From Parapontixanthobacter sp963736595 (GTDB taxonomy: Bacteria; Pseudomonadota; Alphaproteobacteria; Sphingomonadales; Sphingomonadaceae): a DNA stretch of 64,000 bases. The translations under genes and the position numbers were made by a program. The stretch is taken from NCBI GenBank assembly GCA_963736595.1, contig CAVTPG010000004.1:1-64000 (forward strand), given 5' to 3'. Position 1 is the stretch's first letter; each line of letters opens with the position of its first letter. Positions 29,339-37,705 of this stretch are shown piece by piece. Under the pieces are notes generated by a model. The model worked only from the letters and a program-made list of their open reading frames with translations. It made no database searches and was not told where the DNA came from.

Positions 29339-29375
29339 CTATACAGTTAACATGGCGCTATACAGTTAATATGGC
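29339..29375. repeat. Tandem direct repeats upstream of the virB operon
   Basis: CTATACAGTTAACATGGC (29339-29356) and CTATACAGTTAATATGGC (29358-29375) match at 17 of 18 bases with a 19-base period. A weaker third copy (CTATGGTTAATTTT) starts near 29388. They lie directly upstream of virB1. This arrangement suggests a binding site for a regulator of the secretion operon or a duplicated promoter element. No known operator is recognised. Confidence 0.7.
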
Positions 29376-29427
29376 ATTGAAGTGACTCTATGGTTAATTT
29401 TCCGATGCGTCGAGCCGCAAAAAAATA

Positions 29428-29460
29428 ACGGCCTGTCGGCTTATTTGCGCGACAGACCGT
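29428..29460 (-). terminator. Factor-independent terminator of the TPR gene
   Basis: On the minus strand ACGGTCTGTCG pairs with CGACAGGCCGT around a short loop and is followed by TTATTTTTTTG. It lies 64 bases after the stop of the minus-strand TPR gene and separates it from the virB operon. Confidence 0.8.
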
Positions 29461-29523
29461 AGGGGTACTGGCTTTGTTTACTGTTCGAAGTGCGTTCCGC
29501 CCTCCCGATCAGCAATGAATATA

Positions 29524-29916
29524 CTATTGCGAAGTTGCAAACCTTTGTGAAAATTCACCGCGATCCAGCTTGCGCAAGGCGGTTTTGGCCAGCACACGGG
29601 AATCGCGCCATTCGCCAGTCGCCGTTTCCAGTTCCAGCCGCTGTTCACTATTGACCGCTGCGCGAAAGAAAGCGCGGGCATTCGCTTCATCACCGAGCCG
29701 AGCATGCGCAATGCCCAGATTGATAAGCCGCGCAGGATCATCTTGGGCGAGATTTTCGTTCGCTTCGATCCGCTCGATTGCTTCGCGGTTTTCACCCGCC
29801 GTCAGTTCTGAATAGGCGACATCGGAAACGCTATCTGTTTCTTTGCCCGACTCCGCAGCAATCAGCGGCGTTGCAGCTTGAGCGATCAGTATTGCAGCCA
29901 TGACAGTAACAAACAT
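29524..29916 (-). CDS. Secreted TPR-like protein
   Basis: 130 residues. The N-terminus is a signal peptide (VMAAILIAQAATPLIAAES). The mature part has TPR-like helix pairs: YSELTAGENREAIERIEA, DPARLINLGIAHARLGDEANARAFFRAAV and SRVLAKTALRKLDRGEF. The start is the ATG at 29916 with GGAGAG five bases upstream. It is divergent from the lipoprotein and TonB receptor genes and shares their control region, which holds Pho-box-like repeats. A periplasmic helper role is likely but unproven. Confidence 0.7.
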   Translation of the reverse strand: MFVTVMAAILIAQAATPLIAAESGKETDSVSDVAYSELTAGENREAIERIEANENLAQDDPARLINLGIAHARLGDEANARAFFRAAVNSEQRLELETATGEWRDSRVLAKTALRKLDRGEFSQRFATSQ

Positions 29917-29931
29917 ACGTCTCTCCGAGGT

Positions 29932-29994
29932 TTATGACACTTATGTTACAGAATCCATCAGGACGAATGCAACAAAACTGTAACATTGTCACAG
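29932..29994. promoter_or_regulatory. Pho-box-like repeats in the divergent control region
   Basis: Read on the minus strand, 29951-29932 is CTGTAACATAAGTGTCATAA, two TGTNA(C/T) halves with starts 11 bases apart, as in PhoB boxes. At 29978-29994 CTGTAACATTGTCACAG is an imperfect 17-base palindrome of the same half-sites with different spacing. They lie between the TPR gene and the lipoprotein/TonB pair. Assignment to PhoB is inference; nearby ppk and ppx fit a phosphate theme only loosely. Confidence 0.45.
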
Positions 29995-30246
29995 ATGAGT
30001 CATTCTCGGAACTAGTCTCTCAAATCCAACGTGACTGCCTACTAGCCACATAAATTCAGAGAGTTGGTTGCTCTCAAAGCATTGCGATCACGCGTCCGCA
30101 CACTGCGCTCAGTGGATAAATATGCACGCCGTTCGACCGCAAACCGTCACCAAACAATCCTAATTAGTCGGCAGCGGCGCGGTGATGTCGCACGATCTCA
30201 ATTTCTTCGTTTTTCGGTGCTGAAACCACATAAGGAACTGTCTCTC

Positions 30247-31803
30247 GTGACACATTTTACACGCTCGCTCGTCATTGGTTGTAGCGCGCTTGCTTTGGCA
30301 GGCTGCGGCGGCGATGAAATCGTCTCGCCTGGCACTGGCGGCAACGTCATCATCAACAACCCCACGCCTTCGCCAACGCCCACTCCGCCGACCACTGGCA
30401 CGATGGTCACACCCGCAGCGGGATGCCCGACCATCGCCGATGCGCAAGGCCTGACCGATGACGGAACGATCAGCGGACCGACCGGCGAATACCGCATCTG
30501 CACCCTGCCCGCGCGGATCAATACTTCCAGCACGCTAACGAAAATCGAAGGCTTGCTTTATCGCCTGAATGGCCGCGTCGATGTCGGCACCGATGGTGGA
30601 CCGTCAGCCACTGGCGCGGATACCGATGTCGCATTGTCGATCGAGCCGGGCGTAATTGTCTATGCGTCAGGTGCGTCGTTCCTGATGGTCAATCGCGGCA
30701 ACACGATCGATGCGGTCGGCACAGCGAGCGCTCCGATCATCTTTACCAGCCGCGACAATGTGCTGGGCCTCAACAATGAAGACAGCTCCGGCCAATGGGG
30801 CGGCATCGTGCTGGGCGGACGTGCGCCGGTCACCGATTGCGCTGCTCCACTGGCCACACCCGGAACCACCGCGTGCGAGCGGCAAGTCGAGGGTGCAGCG
30901 CAGCCCGCCATTTTCGGCGGCGCGACACCGGATGACAGTTCGGGACGCATGAGTTTCGTGCAAATCCGCTATTCCGGCTTCGTCCTGTCAGGCGATAACG
31001 AGCTGCAATCGCTGACCACGGGTGGGTCGGGTTCCGGCACACAGCTTTCCAACATCATGAGCTACAACAGTTCGGATGACGGTGTGGAATTCTTCGGCGG
31101 CCGCGTAAATGTGCGCAATCTTGTCGTCGTGGGCGCGGAAGACGATTCCATCGACACCGACACGGGCGTCAAAGCCAATCTGCAATATGTCATCGCGGTT
31201 CAGCGCAGCGGGGCAGGCGATGCGATCATCGAAGCGGATTCCACCAACGCTTTGATCGAGGACACACCGCGCCAGAACACGCAGATTTCCAACGCCACTT
31301 TCGTCCATCGCAATGCTGCGGCCAGTCAGGTCATTCGCATCCGCGGCGGGGCCGATTATACGCTGACCAATACCGTCGTTAATGCGACTGCTTCAGGATC
31401 GCCATGCATCCGAATCGACGATGCCGAAACGATCCGCGCAGCCAATGCCTCGCTGGATGAGGCAGGTCCGGTCCGCTTTGAATCGGTGGTGCTGAATTGC
31501 GCAACGGCGTTCCGCGACGGCGGCGGCGTGACGGCAGCGCAGGCTCAGGCGCTGTTCGATGCAGGCAGCAACAACAATGCCGGCTTCACCAACACGCTGT
31601 CGATGGATTTTGTGAACGGCACGAACGAGAATGGCGTGGCAGTTTTCAATCCGACCGCCTTGTCCAGCTTCTTCACCGTACCGGGCAATATCGGCGCCGT
31701 CACGGGCGCTTCGGACACCCGTTTCCAGAACTGGACGTGCAATTCGGCAGCCGCGAATTTCGGTTCGGGTTCGAGCGATTGCACCAGCCTGCCGACCGGA
31801 TGA
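30247..31803 (+). CDS. Outer-surface lipoprotein with beta-helix-like body
   Basis: 518 residues from the GTG at 30247, chosen because it starts a lipoprotein signal (RSLVIGCSALALAGC) and has AAGGAAC upstream; the open frame extends to 30064 but the extra residues look non-coding. After the lipidated Cys comes a Pro/Thr linker (PTPSPTPTPPTTGTM). The body is repetitive and beta-rich (ALSIEPGVIVYASGASFL, NTIDAVGTASAPIIFTSRDN, DSSGQWGGIVLGGRAPV, FVQIRYSGFVLSGDNELQ), resembling right-handed beta-helix surface proteins. It is followed 100 bases later by the TonB receptor and probably acts with it in binding a ligand outside the cell. Confidence 0.75.
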   Translation: MTHFTRSLVIGCSALALAGCGGDEIVSPGTGGNVIINNPTPSPTPTPPTTGTMVTPAAGCPTIADAQGLTDDGTISGPTGEYRICTLPARINTSSTLTKIEGLLYRLNGRVDVGTDGGPSATGADTDVALSIEPGVIVYASGASFLMVNRGNTIDAVGTASAPIIFTSRDNVLGLNNEDSSGQWGGIVLGGRAPVTDCAAPLATPGTTACERQVEGAAQPAIFGGATPDDSSGRMSFVQIRYSGFVLSGDNELQSLTTGGSGSGTQLSNIMSYNSSDDGVEFFGGRVNVRNLVVVGAEDDSIDTDTGVKANLQYVIAVQRSGAGDAIIEADSTNALIEDTPRQNTQISNATFVHRNAAASQVIRIRGGADYTLTNTVVNATASGSPCIRIDDAETIRAANASLDEAGPVRFESVVLNCATAFRDGGGVTAAQAQALFDAGSNNNAGFTNTLSMDFVNGTNENGVAVFNPTALSSFFTVPGNIGAVTGASDTRFQNWTCNSAAANFGSGSSDCTSLPTG

Positions 31804-31904
31804 ACGCACGCATGACATAGCAGGGGAGTGGCGGCCACATGGCTTGCCGCTCCCTCGCCTATCCCGGCGCATCACAAGTCAAGCGCCGCGAAAATTCAGG
31901 GAAT

Positions 31905-34679
31905 ATGACGATGACCGGCACCGGTTCGACCAAAATTGACAGCCGCGCAAACACCCAAACTACAGTACGCAGCTTTGCCACGGCGTTGCTGATCGGGACG
32001 GCGATGGCTTTTCCTGCTGTCAGCGCGCAGGCGCAAAGTGCGGACTCGCCCGTTGCTGAGGTGGTCGCGGAAGCTGAAGCGGAAGCGGTCACGCCACAAG
32101 ATGAGGCGCAGGATGCGGCACAAGCCGAAGCGCCCGATCAGCCAGAAGCGCCAGAAGCGCCAGACATTTCCATTCCCGGGGGCGGCAACACGATCGTTGT
32201 CACCGGACGCCGCCGTCAGGATATCACTCGCAGCTCTACGCAAGTCGTCTCCGTTCTCTCGGCTGAAGAGATCGCGCGGACTGGCGAAGGCGACATTGCC
32301 GGAGCCTTGGGCCGCGTCACCGGCCTGTCGGTGCAGGGTCAGGGATTTGTCTTTGTGCGCGGCCTTGGCGATCGCTATTCGCTGGCCCTGTTGAACGGCC
32401 TGCCCTTGCCCAGCCCGCAGCCCCTGTCGCGCGTCGTCCCGCTCGATATTTTCCCGACCGATGTGATTGCATCCTCGCTGGTGCAGAAAACCTACTCGCC
32501 TAATTTTCCCGGAGAATTCGGGGGCGGCGTCATCAACCTGACCACGCGCGCGATCCCCGATGAGCCATTCTTCAAGATCAGCGCAAGTCTGAGCGGCGAT
32601 ACCGAAACGACATTTGGCAACGGCCTCGATTATTATGGATCGGATTACGACTGGTTCGGGTTCGATGACGGCACGCGTGACATTCCGGGCAATCTGCAAG
32701 CGTTTCTTAGCAGCGGCGCACGCATTTCCGATCTGACACAGGATCAGCAGGAAGCCATCGTGCAGGAATTCGGCAATCCCAATCTCGTTCTGTTGCAGCG
32801 GGTCGGTGACTTGCCCGCCAACTGGTCGGCGGGGATCACAGCCGGAACCGCTTTCGATGTGTTTTCCGACGGACAGCTGGGCGTCATTGCCAATCTCTCG
32901 ATCAGCAATAGCTGGCGCAATCGCAATGTCGTGTCGCAAAGCGCGATCAATAACGAGCTGCAACTGGACACCGATTTCCGCACCAACATCACCGACAATC
33001 GCATTTTGGTGAACGGGCTGCTGGGCTTTGGACTGGAAGTGGCGGATCACAAGTTCCGCTGGACCAATCTGTTCATTCGCGACACGCAAAAACAATCGCG
33101 CCTCGCCATTGGCGACGATTTTCAGGACGATACCACCAGCACCATTCAGGACACCGCCTTTTTCGAGCGGCAACTGATCGATACGCAGCTGGTCGCGGAG
33201 ATGAAATTTGGCGAGCTTGGCATCGATCTGCGCGGCGGATTTGCGCAAACCGATCGCGAAGCACCGTACGAATACACCTTCGAATATGTCCGCACCAATG
33301 TCGAAAACGATCCGTTTGGTGATCAGTTTATTAATGTGCTGGATCGTCAGCGCGGCTCGGCCAGCGTCACCTTCTCCGACTTGAACGAGGAATTGTGGTT
33401 CGGCGGGATCGACTTCTCCTATCCGGTGGCCGACTGGCTGCGCGCCACCATCGGCTATGCCTATACCGATACCGACCGCGTCTCCTCGCGCCGGCAGTTT
33501 CTGCTTAACGCACCGACCAGCTTTCCCGACGCAGTTGGCGCGTTACGCCCGGATTTGCTGCTGGGCGATGCCATTATTGATTTCTTCGACATTGGCGTCG
33601 TTGAAAGCACGCAAGCCGACCCCGCCTTTGCCGCTGCGCTGGAAGTGCAAGGCACGTACGGACAACTTCGCTTTACCCCGCTCGACACAGGCATCACGCT
33701 GGATATCGGCGTACGGTACGAGGACGCTACGCAAACCGTCGATCCGATCGAAGTGTTTGCCACGCCGACCGTCGGCTCGACCAACACTTTTATCGAAAAC
33801 GATTATTTCCTGCCTGCGCTGACCCTCACCTGGGAAGCCAGCGACGCGCTGCAACTGCGCCTTGCCGCCAGCCGGACCATCGCGCGCCCGCAATTTCGCG
33901 AGCTGATTTTCCAGACTTACTTCGATCCGGAAACCAACCGTCAATTTAACGGCAACCCGCTGCTGACCGATAGCGAGCTCTTAAATCTGGAAGCGCGCGC
34001 GGAATACTATCTGGGCGGGTCCAACCGCCTGTCGCTGGCCGGATTTTACAAGAAAATCGACAATCCGATCGAGGTATTCTCGACCTTTAGCGACAATGAG
34101 CAGATCAGCGGGTTTGCCAATGCGCCGTCTGCCACGCTGTATGGCGCGGAACTGGAAGCGCAATATAATGTCGATTTGTTCGGGTTGGGCGAAAGCTTCA
34201 CGGACAAGCAGCTGGTGCTGGTCGGCAATTACACGTTCACGCAATCCGACATCGCCGTGGGACCGGATGATACTACCGCCGTGTTCGGCTTTGGCGGAGC
34301 GACGGCAGCGACGGATTTCTTTATCGATGGCCGCCCGCTAACCGGCCAGTCCGACCATCTGGTCAATGCGCAGATCAGCTTCGATGACACCGACAGGCTG
34401 GAGCAATATACGCTGCTGGTCACTTATGCGAGCGAGCGGGTCACATCGCGCGGGACCAGCACCTTGCCCGACATCGTCGAAGATCCCGGTTTGCGGCTGG
34501 ATTTCGTAGCGCGGCGCGAAGTCAGCCTTGGCGGTCGCCCGTTGGAATTAAAGTTCGAGGCCCGCAATCTGACCGGGCGCGACAATTTCGAATTTCAGGA
34601 AAACGAATTCGGGCGGATCGAGATCAACAGCTACGCTGTCGGTCGCAGCTTTTCGTTCTCGGTCTCGTCGGAGTTTTGA
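31905..34679 (+). CDS. TonB-dependent outer-membrane receptor
   Basis: 924 residues from the ATG at 31905 (AGGGA upstream); an upstream ATG at 31839 gives a less natural leader. Imports a large ligand across the outer membrane with energy from TonB. Seen: signal peptide (FATALLIGTAMAFPAVSAQA), an acidic Ala/Glu/Pro-rich linker, the TonB box-like TIVVTGRRRQD, plug domain (VVSVLSAEEIARTGEGDIAG, FVFVRGLGDRYSLALLNG, YSPNFPGEFGGGVINL), and a beta-barrel ending in SFSFSVSSEF with terminal Phe. The ligand is unknown. It pairs with the preceding lipoprotein. Confidence 0.93.
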   Translation: MTMTGTGSTKIDSRANTQTTVRSFATALLIGTAMAFPAVSAQAQSADSPVAEVVAEAEAEAVTPQDEAQDAAQAEAPDQPEAPEAPDISIPGGGNTIVVTGRRRQDITRSSTQVVSVLSAEEIARTGEGDIAGALGRVTGLSVQGQGFVFVRGLGDRYSLALLNGLPLPSPQPLSRVVPLDIFPTDVIASSLVQKTYSPNFPGEFGGGVINLTTRAIPDEPFFKISASLSGDTETTFGNGLDYYGSDYDWFGFDDGTRDIPGNLQAFLSSGARISDLTQDQQEAIVQEFGNPNLVLLQRVGDLPANWSAGITAGTAFDVFSDGQLGVIANLSISNSWRNRNVVSQSAINNELQLDTDFRTNITDNRILVNGLLGFGLEVADHKFRWTNLFIRDTQKQSRLAIGDDFQDDTTSTIQDTAFFERQLIDTQLVAEMKFGELGIDLRGGFAQTDREAPYEYTFEYVRTNVENDPFGDQFINVLDRQRGSASVTFSDLNEELWFGGIDFSYPVADWLRATIGYAYTDTDRVSSRRQFLLNAPTSFPDAVGALRPDLLLGDAIIDFFDIGVVESTQADPAFAAALEVQGTYGQLRFTPLDTGITLDIGVRYEDATQTVDPIEVFATPTVGSTNTFIENDYFLPALTLTWEASDALQLRLAASRTIARPQFRELIFQTYFDPETNRQFNGNPLLTDSELLNLEARAEYYLGGSNRLSLAGFYKKIDNPIEVFSTFSDNEQISGFANAPSATLYGAELEAQYNVDLFGLGESFTDKQLVLVGNYTFTQSDIAVGPDDTTAVFGFGGATAATDFFIDGRPLTGQSDHLVNAQISFDDTDRLEQYTLLVTYASERVTSRGTSTLPDIVEDPGLRLDFVARREVSLGGRPLELKFEARNLTGRDNFEFQENEFGRIEINSYAVGRSFSFSVSSEF

Positions 34680-34693
34680 CGTAGGTAACAGGC

Positions 34694-34719
34694 GCGCGGA
34701 TGCTGGCGAACCTCCGCGC
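34694..34719. terminator. Hairpin between the converging TonB receptor and aldo/keto reductase genes
   Basis: GCGCGGA and TCCGCGC pair across a 12-base loop and are followed by CAATTTAA on the plus strand. It lies 15 bases after the receptor stop and a few bases after the reductase stop, so it may serve both strands. The T-tract is weak. Confidence 0.5.
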
Positions 34720-34724
34720 TCAAT

Positions 34725-35687
34725 TTAACCTTTCACGCTGACTTCGTTCTTTTCGGGCGCGGTCGTTTCGATACCGCGCGGCATTTTGGCGCTATAGGGT
34801 TCTTCCAGTGCCGCAATTTCGTGCTTGCTAAGCGTCAACTCGACTGCCGCCACCGCATCGTCGAGATGCTTCACTTTGGTCGCTCCGATAATCGGTGCAG
34901 TCACTTCGGGTTTCGCCAGCACCCATGCCAACGCCACGCTGGCCCGTGCAACGCCGCGATCTTCAGCGATTTTGCCAACTGCCTCAACGACTGCGCGATC
35001 TGCTGCATCCTCCGCGTCGTACAGCGTATTGCCATAGCCATCGGACTTGCTGCGCTGCGTCGTCTCGCCCCAGGGACGCGCCAGCCGCCCGCGCGCCAGC
35101 GGGCTCCACGGGATTAAACCGACCCCCTGATCCGCGCAGAGCGGGATCATTTCGCGCTCTTCTTCGCGATACAGCAAATTCACATGGTTCTGCATGGAGA
35201 TAAACGGCGTCCAGCCATTTGCGCGCGCCACTTCCTGCGCCTTGGCAAATTGCCAGGCATACATAGAGGACGCCCCGATATAGCGCGCTTTGCCCGCCTT
35301 CACGATATCGTGCAGCGCCTCCATCGTTTCCGCAATCGGGGTATGCTCGTCCCAGCGGTGAATCTGGAACAGATCGACATAATCCATGCCCAGCCGCGTC
35401 AGGCTGTCATCGATCGCCTGTATTAAGGCTTTGCGTGACAGACCGCGCTGGTTCGGGCCTTTGCCGAATGGCAGGAACGCTTTGGTCGCCACCACGATCT
35501 GATCGCGCTGCGCCATCTCGGCCAGCAATCGCCCGACCACTTCTTCCGATGTCCCGCCGGAATAGCCATTGGCCGTATCGAAGAAATTGATCCCCGCTTC
35601 CAAGGCCTTGCGAATAAATGGGCGGCTCTCATCCTCGCCCATGACCCAGTCGCCGTGAAAGCCCTTGGTGTGATCGCCAAACGTCAT
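34725..35687 (-). CDS. Aldo/keto reductase, N-terminus in doubt
   Basis: 320 residues from the first usable ATG (35687). NADPH-dependent reductase with a TIM barrel. Seen: FFDTANGYSGGTSEEVVGRLL (catalytic Asp and Tyr), IVVATKAFLPFG (Lys), MDYVDLFQIHRWDEHTP (His), GASSMYAWQFAKAQ and the cofactor region APIIGATKVKHL. Upstream in frame, codons 35747-35688 still encode the expected family N-terminus (QYARLGRSGLTVSRLCLGC). They begin with ATC, seven bases after AAGGAGA, and an in-frame TAG lies ten codons further up. So the true start seems changed from ATG to ATC, or misread. Confidence 0.85.
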   Translation of the reverse strand: MTFGDHTKGFHGDWVMGEDESRPFIRKALEAGINFFDTANGYSGGTSEEVVGRLLAEMAQRDQIVVATKAFLPFGKGPNQRGLSRKALIQAIDDSLTRLGMDYVDLFQIHRWDEHTPIAETMEALHDIVKAGKARYIGASSMYAWQFAKAQEVARANGWTPFISMQNHVNLLYREEEREMIPLCADQGVGLIPWSPLARGRLARPWGETTQRSKSDGYGNTLYDAEDAADRAVVEAVGKIAEDRGVARASVALAWVLAKPEVTAPIIGATKVKHLDDAVAAVELTLSKHEIAALEEPYSAKMPRGIETTAPEKNEVSVKG

Positions 35688-35820
35688 ACAGCCCAGACAC
35701 AGGCGCGAAACGGTGAGGCCCGACCGGCCAAGACGTGCATATTGGATGGGAAATCTCCTTCTCTCGCGCTGCTAAACGCCCAACCGGCGATATTTGTGCC
35801 GGACGGACGCCGTTTTCTGT

Positions 35821-37419
35821 TCAGGGCGTGTAGTAAGTCGGTGAGCCCGGCCCGACCGGCAGACCAAACACGAATGTCCAGAGGTAGAAAAAGCTCGACC
35901 ATGCGATCAGGAAGAAGATCGTATAAGGCAGCATCATCGCGATCAGCGTGCCAACGCCCAGATCCTTTTGATACCGCGTTGCCCAAGCGAGAATTAGCCC
36001 GAAATAGCTCATCATCGGCGTGATGATATTGGTCGTGCTGTCTCCGATCCGGTACGCTGCCTGGATCGTCTCCGGCGCATAGCCGATCAGCATCAACATC
36101 GGCACGAAAATCGGCGCGGTCACCGCCCATTGCGCGCTGGCCGAACCCAGCGACAGGTTGATCATCGCGCACAGCAGAATGAACAGAAAGAACACGCCCG
36201 GCCCGGTCATGCCCGTTTGCACGAGGAAATTTGCGCCGGTCACAGCGGTAATCGCGCCCAGATTGGTCCAGCCGAAAAAGGCGACGAATTGCGCGGCAAA
36301 GAAAACGAGCACGATATACAGGCCGAGCGACGACAACGCGGCTGCCATCGCATCGATTACGTCGCGGTCCGTTTTCATCGTGCCGGCTGCCCGGCCATAG
36401 GCATAGCCGACGGCGACGAAAAAGATCAAAATCCACACGACAAACCCGTCGAAGAACGGCGAATCCATCCGGTCGCCCGTTTCCGCGTTTCTCAGCACGC
36501 CCCATTCCGGCCACAGCGTCAACGCCATCAGCCCCAACACGCCGAGCAGCGCATACCCTGACCAGCGCAATCCCTTGCGCTCGGTATCGGTCAGAGGCTG
36601 CATCATCCCATCGTCAAGGATCGTCGGATCGGCTTTCGAAGCGTCGTATGCGCCCAGCTTCGGCTCGACGATATAGATCGACACCAGCGAACCGATGGCG
36701 GTGATGAGAAACGTTGAAACGAACATAAAGTACCAGTTCGCCGTCGCGAGCACGGTGTAATCGGCATCAATCAATTGCGCCGCTTCCTGCGTAATTCCGG
36801 CCAGCAACGGGTCGATCGTACCGATCAGCAAGTTCGCGCTATAGCCGCCCGACACGCCTGCAAAAGCTGCCGCCATGCCGGCCAACGGATGCCGCCCAAG
36901 CGCATAATAAATGGCTCCGCCCAGTGGGATGAGGACCACATACCCCACTTCGCTGGCCGTGTTTGAAATGATGCCAGCCAAAACGATGGCGACCGTGACC
37001 AGCTTGGGCGGCGCGCCCATTACCATCGCCCTGACGGCTGCGCTGATCATGCCCGATTTTTCTGCGACGCCCACACCCAGCATCGCCACCAGCACCACGC
37101 CCAATGGTGCAAAGCTGGTGAAATTATCGACCAATCCGGTAAAAATCCGCCTGATCCCGTCGCCATCGAGCAGGCTCACCGCACGGATCATGCCGTCATC
37201 GGCAACGCCCGTCGATCCGGCAGGGCGCGGGTCGACCACCGCCACGCCCATCCATCCAAACAAGCCGGACAGCAGAACAATGCCCAACGCCAGCAGCGCG
37301 AACAGCGTCACCGGATGCGGCAGCAAATTGCCCAGCCACTCCACTCCGTCAAGGAAGCGGGTAAAGGCGCTGCGCTTGGGCAAGTCGGGCTGATGGGGTG
37401 GTACGGGAAATTCGGTCAT
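35821..37419 (-). CDS. AbgT-family transporter
   Basis: 532 residues from the ATG at 37419 (MTEFPVPPHQPDLPKR); the frame is open further upstream but that part crosses the thiC leader. Polytopic inner-membrane protein. Family members take up p-aminobenzoyl-glutamate or export sulfonamide-like compounds. Seen: HPVTLFALLALGIVLLSGLF, DNFTSFAPLGVVLVAMLGVG, KLVTVAIVLAGIISNTASEVG and the PVxIPMLMLIGYAPE-like region near the C-terminus (FVPMLMLIGYAPETIQAAYR). It diverges from thiC, with the TPP riboswitch between them on the other strand. Confidence 0.88.
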   Translation of the reverse strand: MTEFPVPPHQPDLPKRSAFTRFLDGVEWLGNLLPHPVTLFALLALGIVLLSGLFGWMGVAVVDPRPAGSTGVADDGMIRAVSLLDGDGIRRIFTGLVDNFTSFAPLGVVLVAMLGVGVAEKSGMISAAVRAMVMGAPPKLVTVAIVLAGIISNTASEVGYVVLIPLGGAIYYALGRHPLAGMAAAFAGVSGGYSANLLIGTIDPLLAGITQEAAQLIDADYTVLATANWYFMFVSTFLITAIGSLVSIYIVEPKLGAYDASKADPTILDDGMMQPLTDTERKGLRWSGYALLGVLGLMALTLWPEWGVLRNAETGDRMDSPFFDGFVVWILIFFVAVGYAYGRAAGTMKTDRDVIDAMAAALSSLGLYIVLVFFAAQFVAFFGWTNLGAITAVTGANFLVQTGMTGPGVFFLFILLCAMINLSLGSASAQWAVTAPIFVPMLMLIGYAPETIQAAYRIGDSTTNIITPMMSYFGLILAWATRYQKDLGVGTLIAMMLPYTIFFLIAWSSFFYLWTFVFGLPVGPGSPTYYTP

Positions 37420-37554
37420 CGGATTAAGCTGCCTCGTCCAAGTTGCTGGCCACACAGCCCTAGCCGCGTCTTTCGCTCTTGCCAAAGCACAACCTTGTTG
37501 CGCCGCCTTCCTGAACCCTTCCCAAACGCGCATCGCTCGCCTATCATGATGTCT

Positions 37555-37650
37555 ATCCCCGGGGAGCCGCGCGCGAAACACGCCGGTTGAGAGCGGAATA
37601 TGCCGCGACCCGTCGAACCTGATCCTGGTAATACAGGCGGAGGGAGGGAC
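37555..37650 (+). ncRNA. TPP riboswitch (THI element)
   Basis: The 5' leader of thiC contains the conserved TPP-binding blocks in order: CCCCGGGGAGCC, GGTTGAGAGC, ACCCGTCGAACCTGATC, CTGGTAATACAGG and CGGAGGGAGGGA. A pairing stem encloses them. Binding of thiamine diphosphate would switch off thiC expression. It ends about 55 bases before the ATG, leaving room for a sequestering stem (GGTTTTCC / GGAAACC-like text lies there). Confidence 0.92.
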
Positions 37651-37705
37651 GGTTTTCCAGGCGCGGAAACCGCCTCGCTCCGTGAATTTTTGGAGCGCAT
37701 AAATT

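Noticed and set aside
31896..33248. 450-codon open frame opposite the TonB receptor
   Set aside because: Antisense shadow; the receptor on the plus strand has signal peptide, plug and barrel features.
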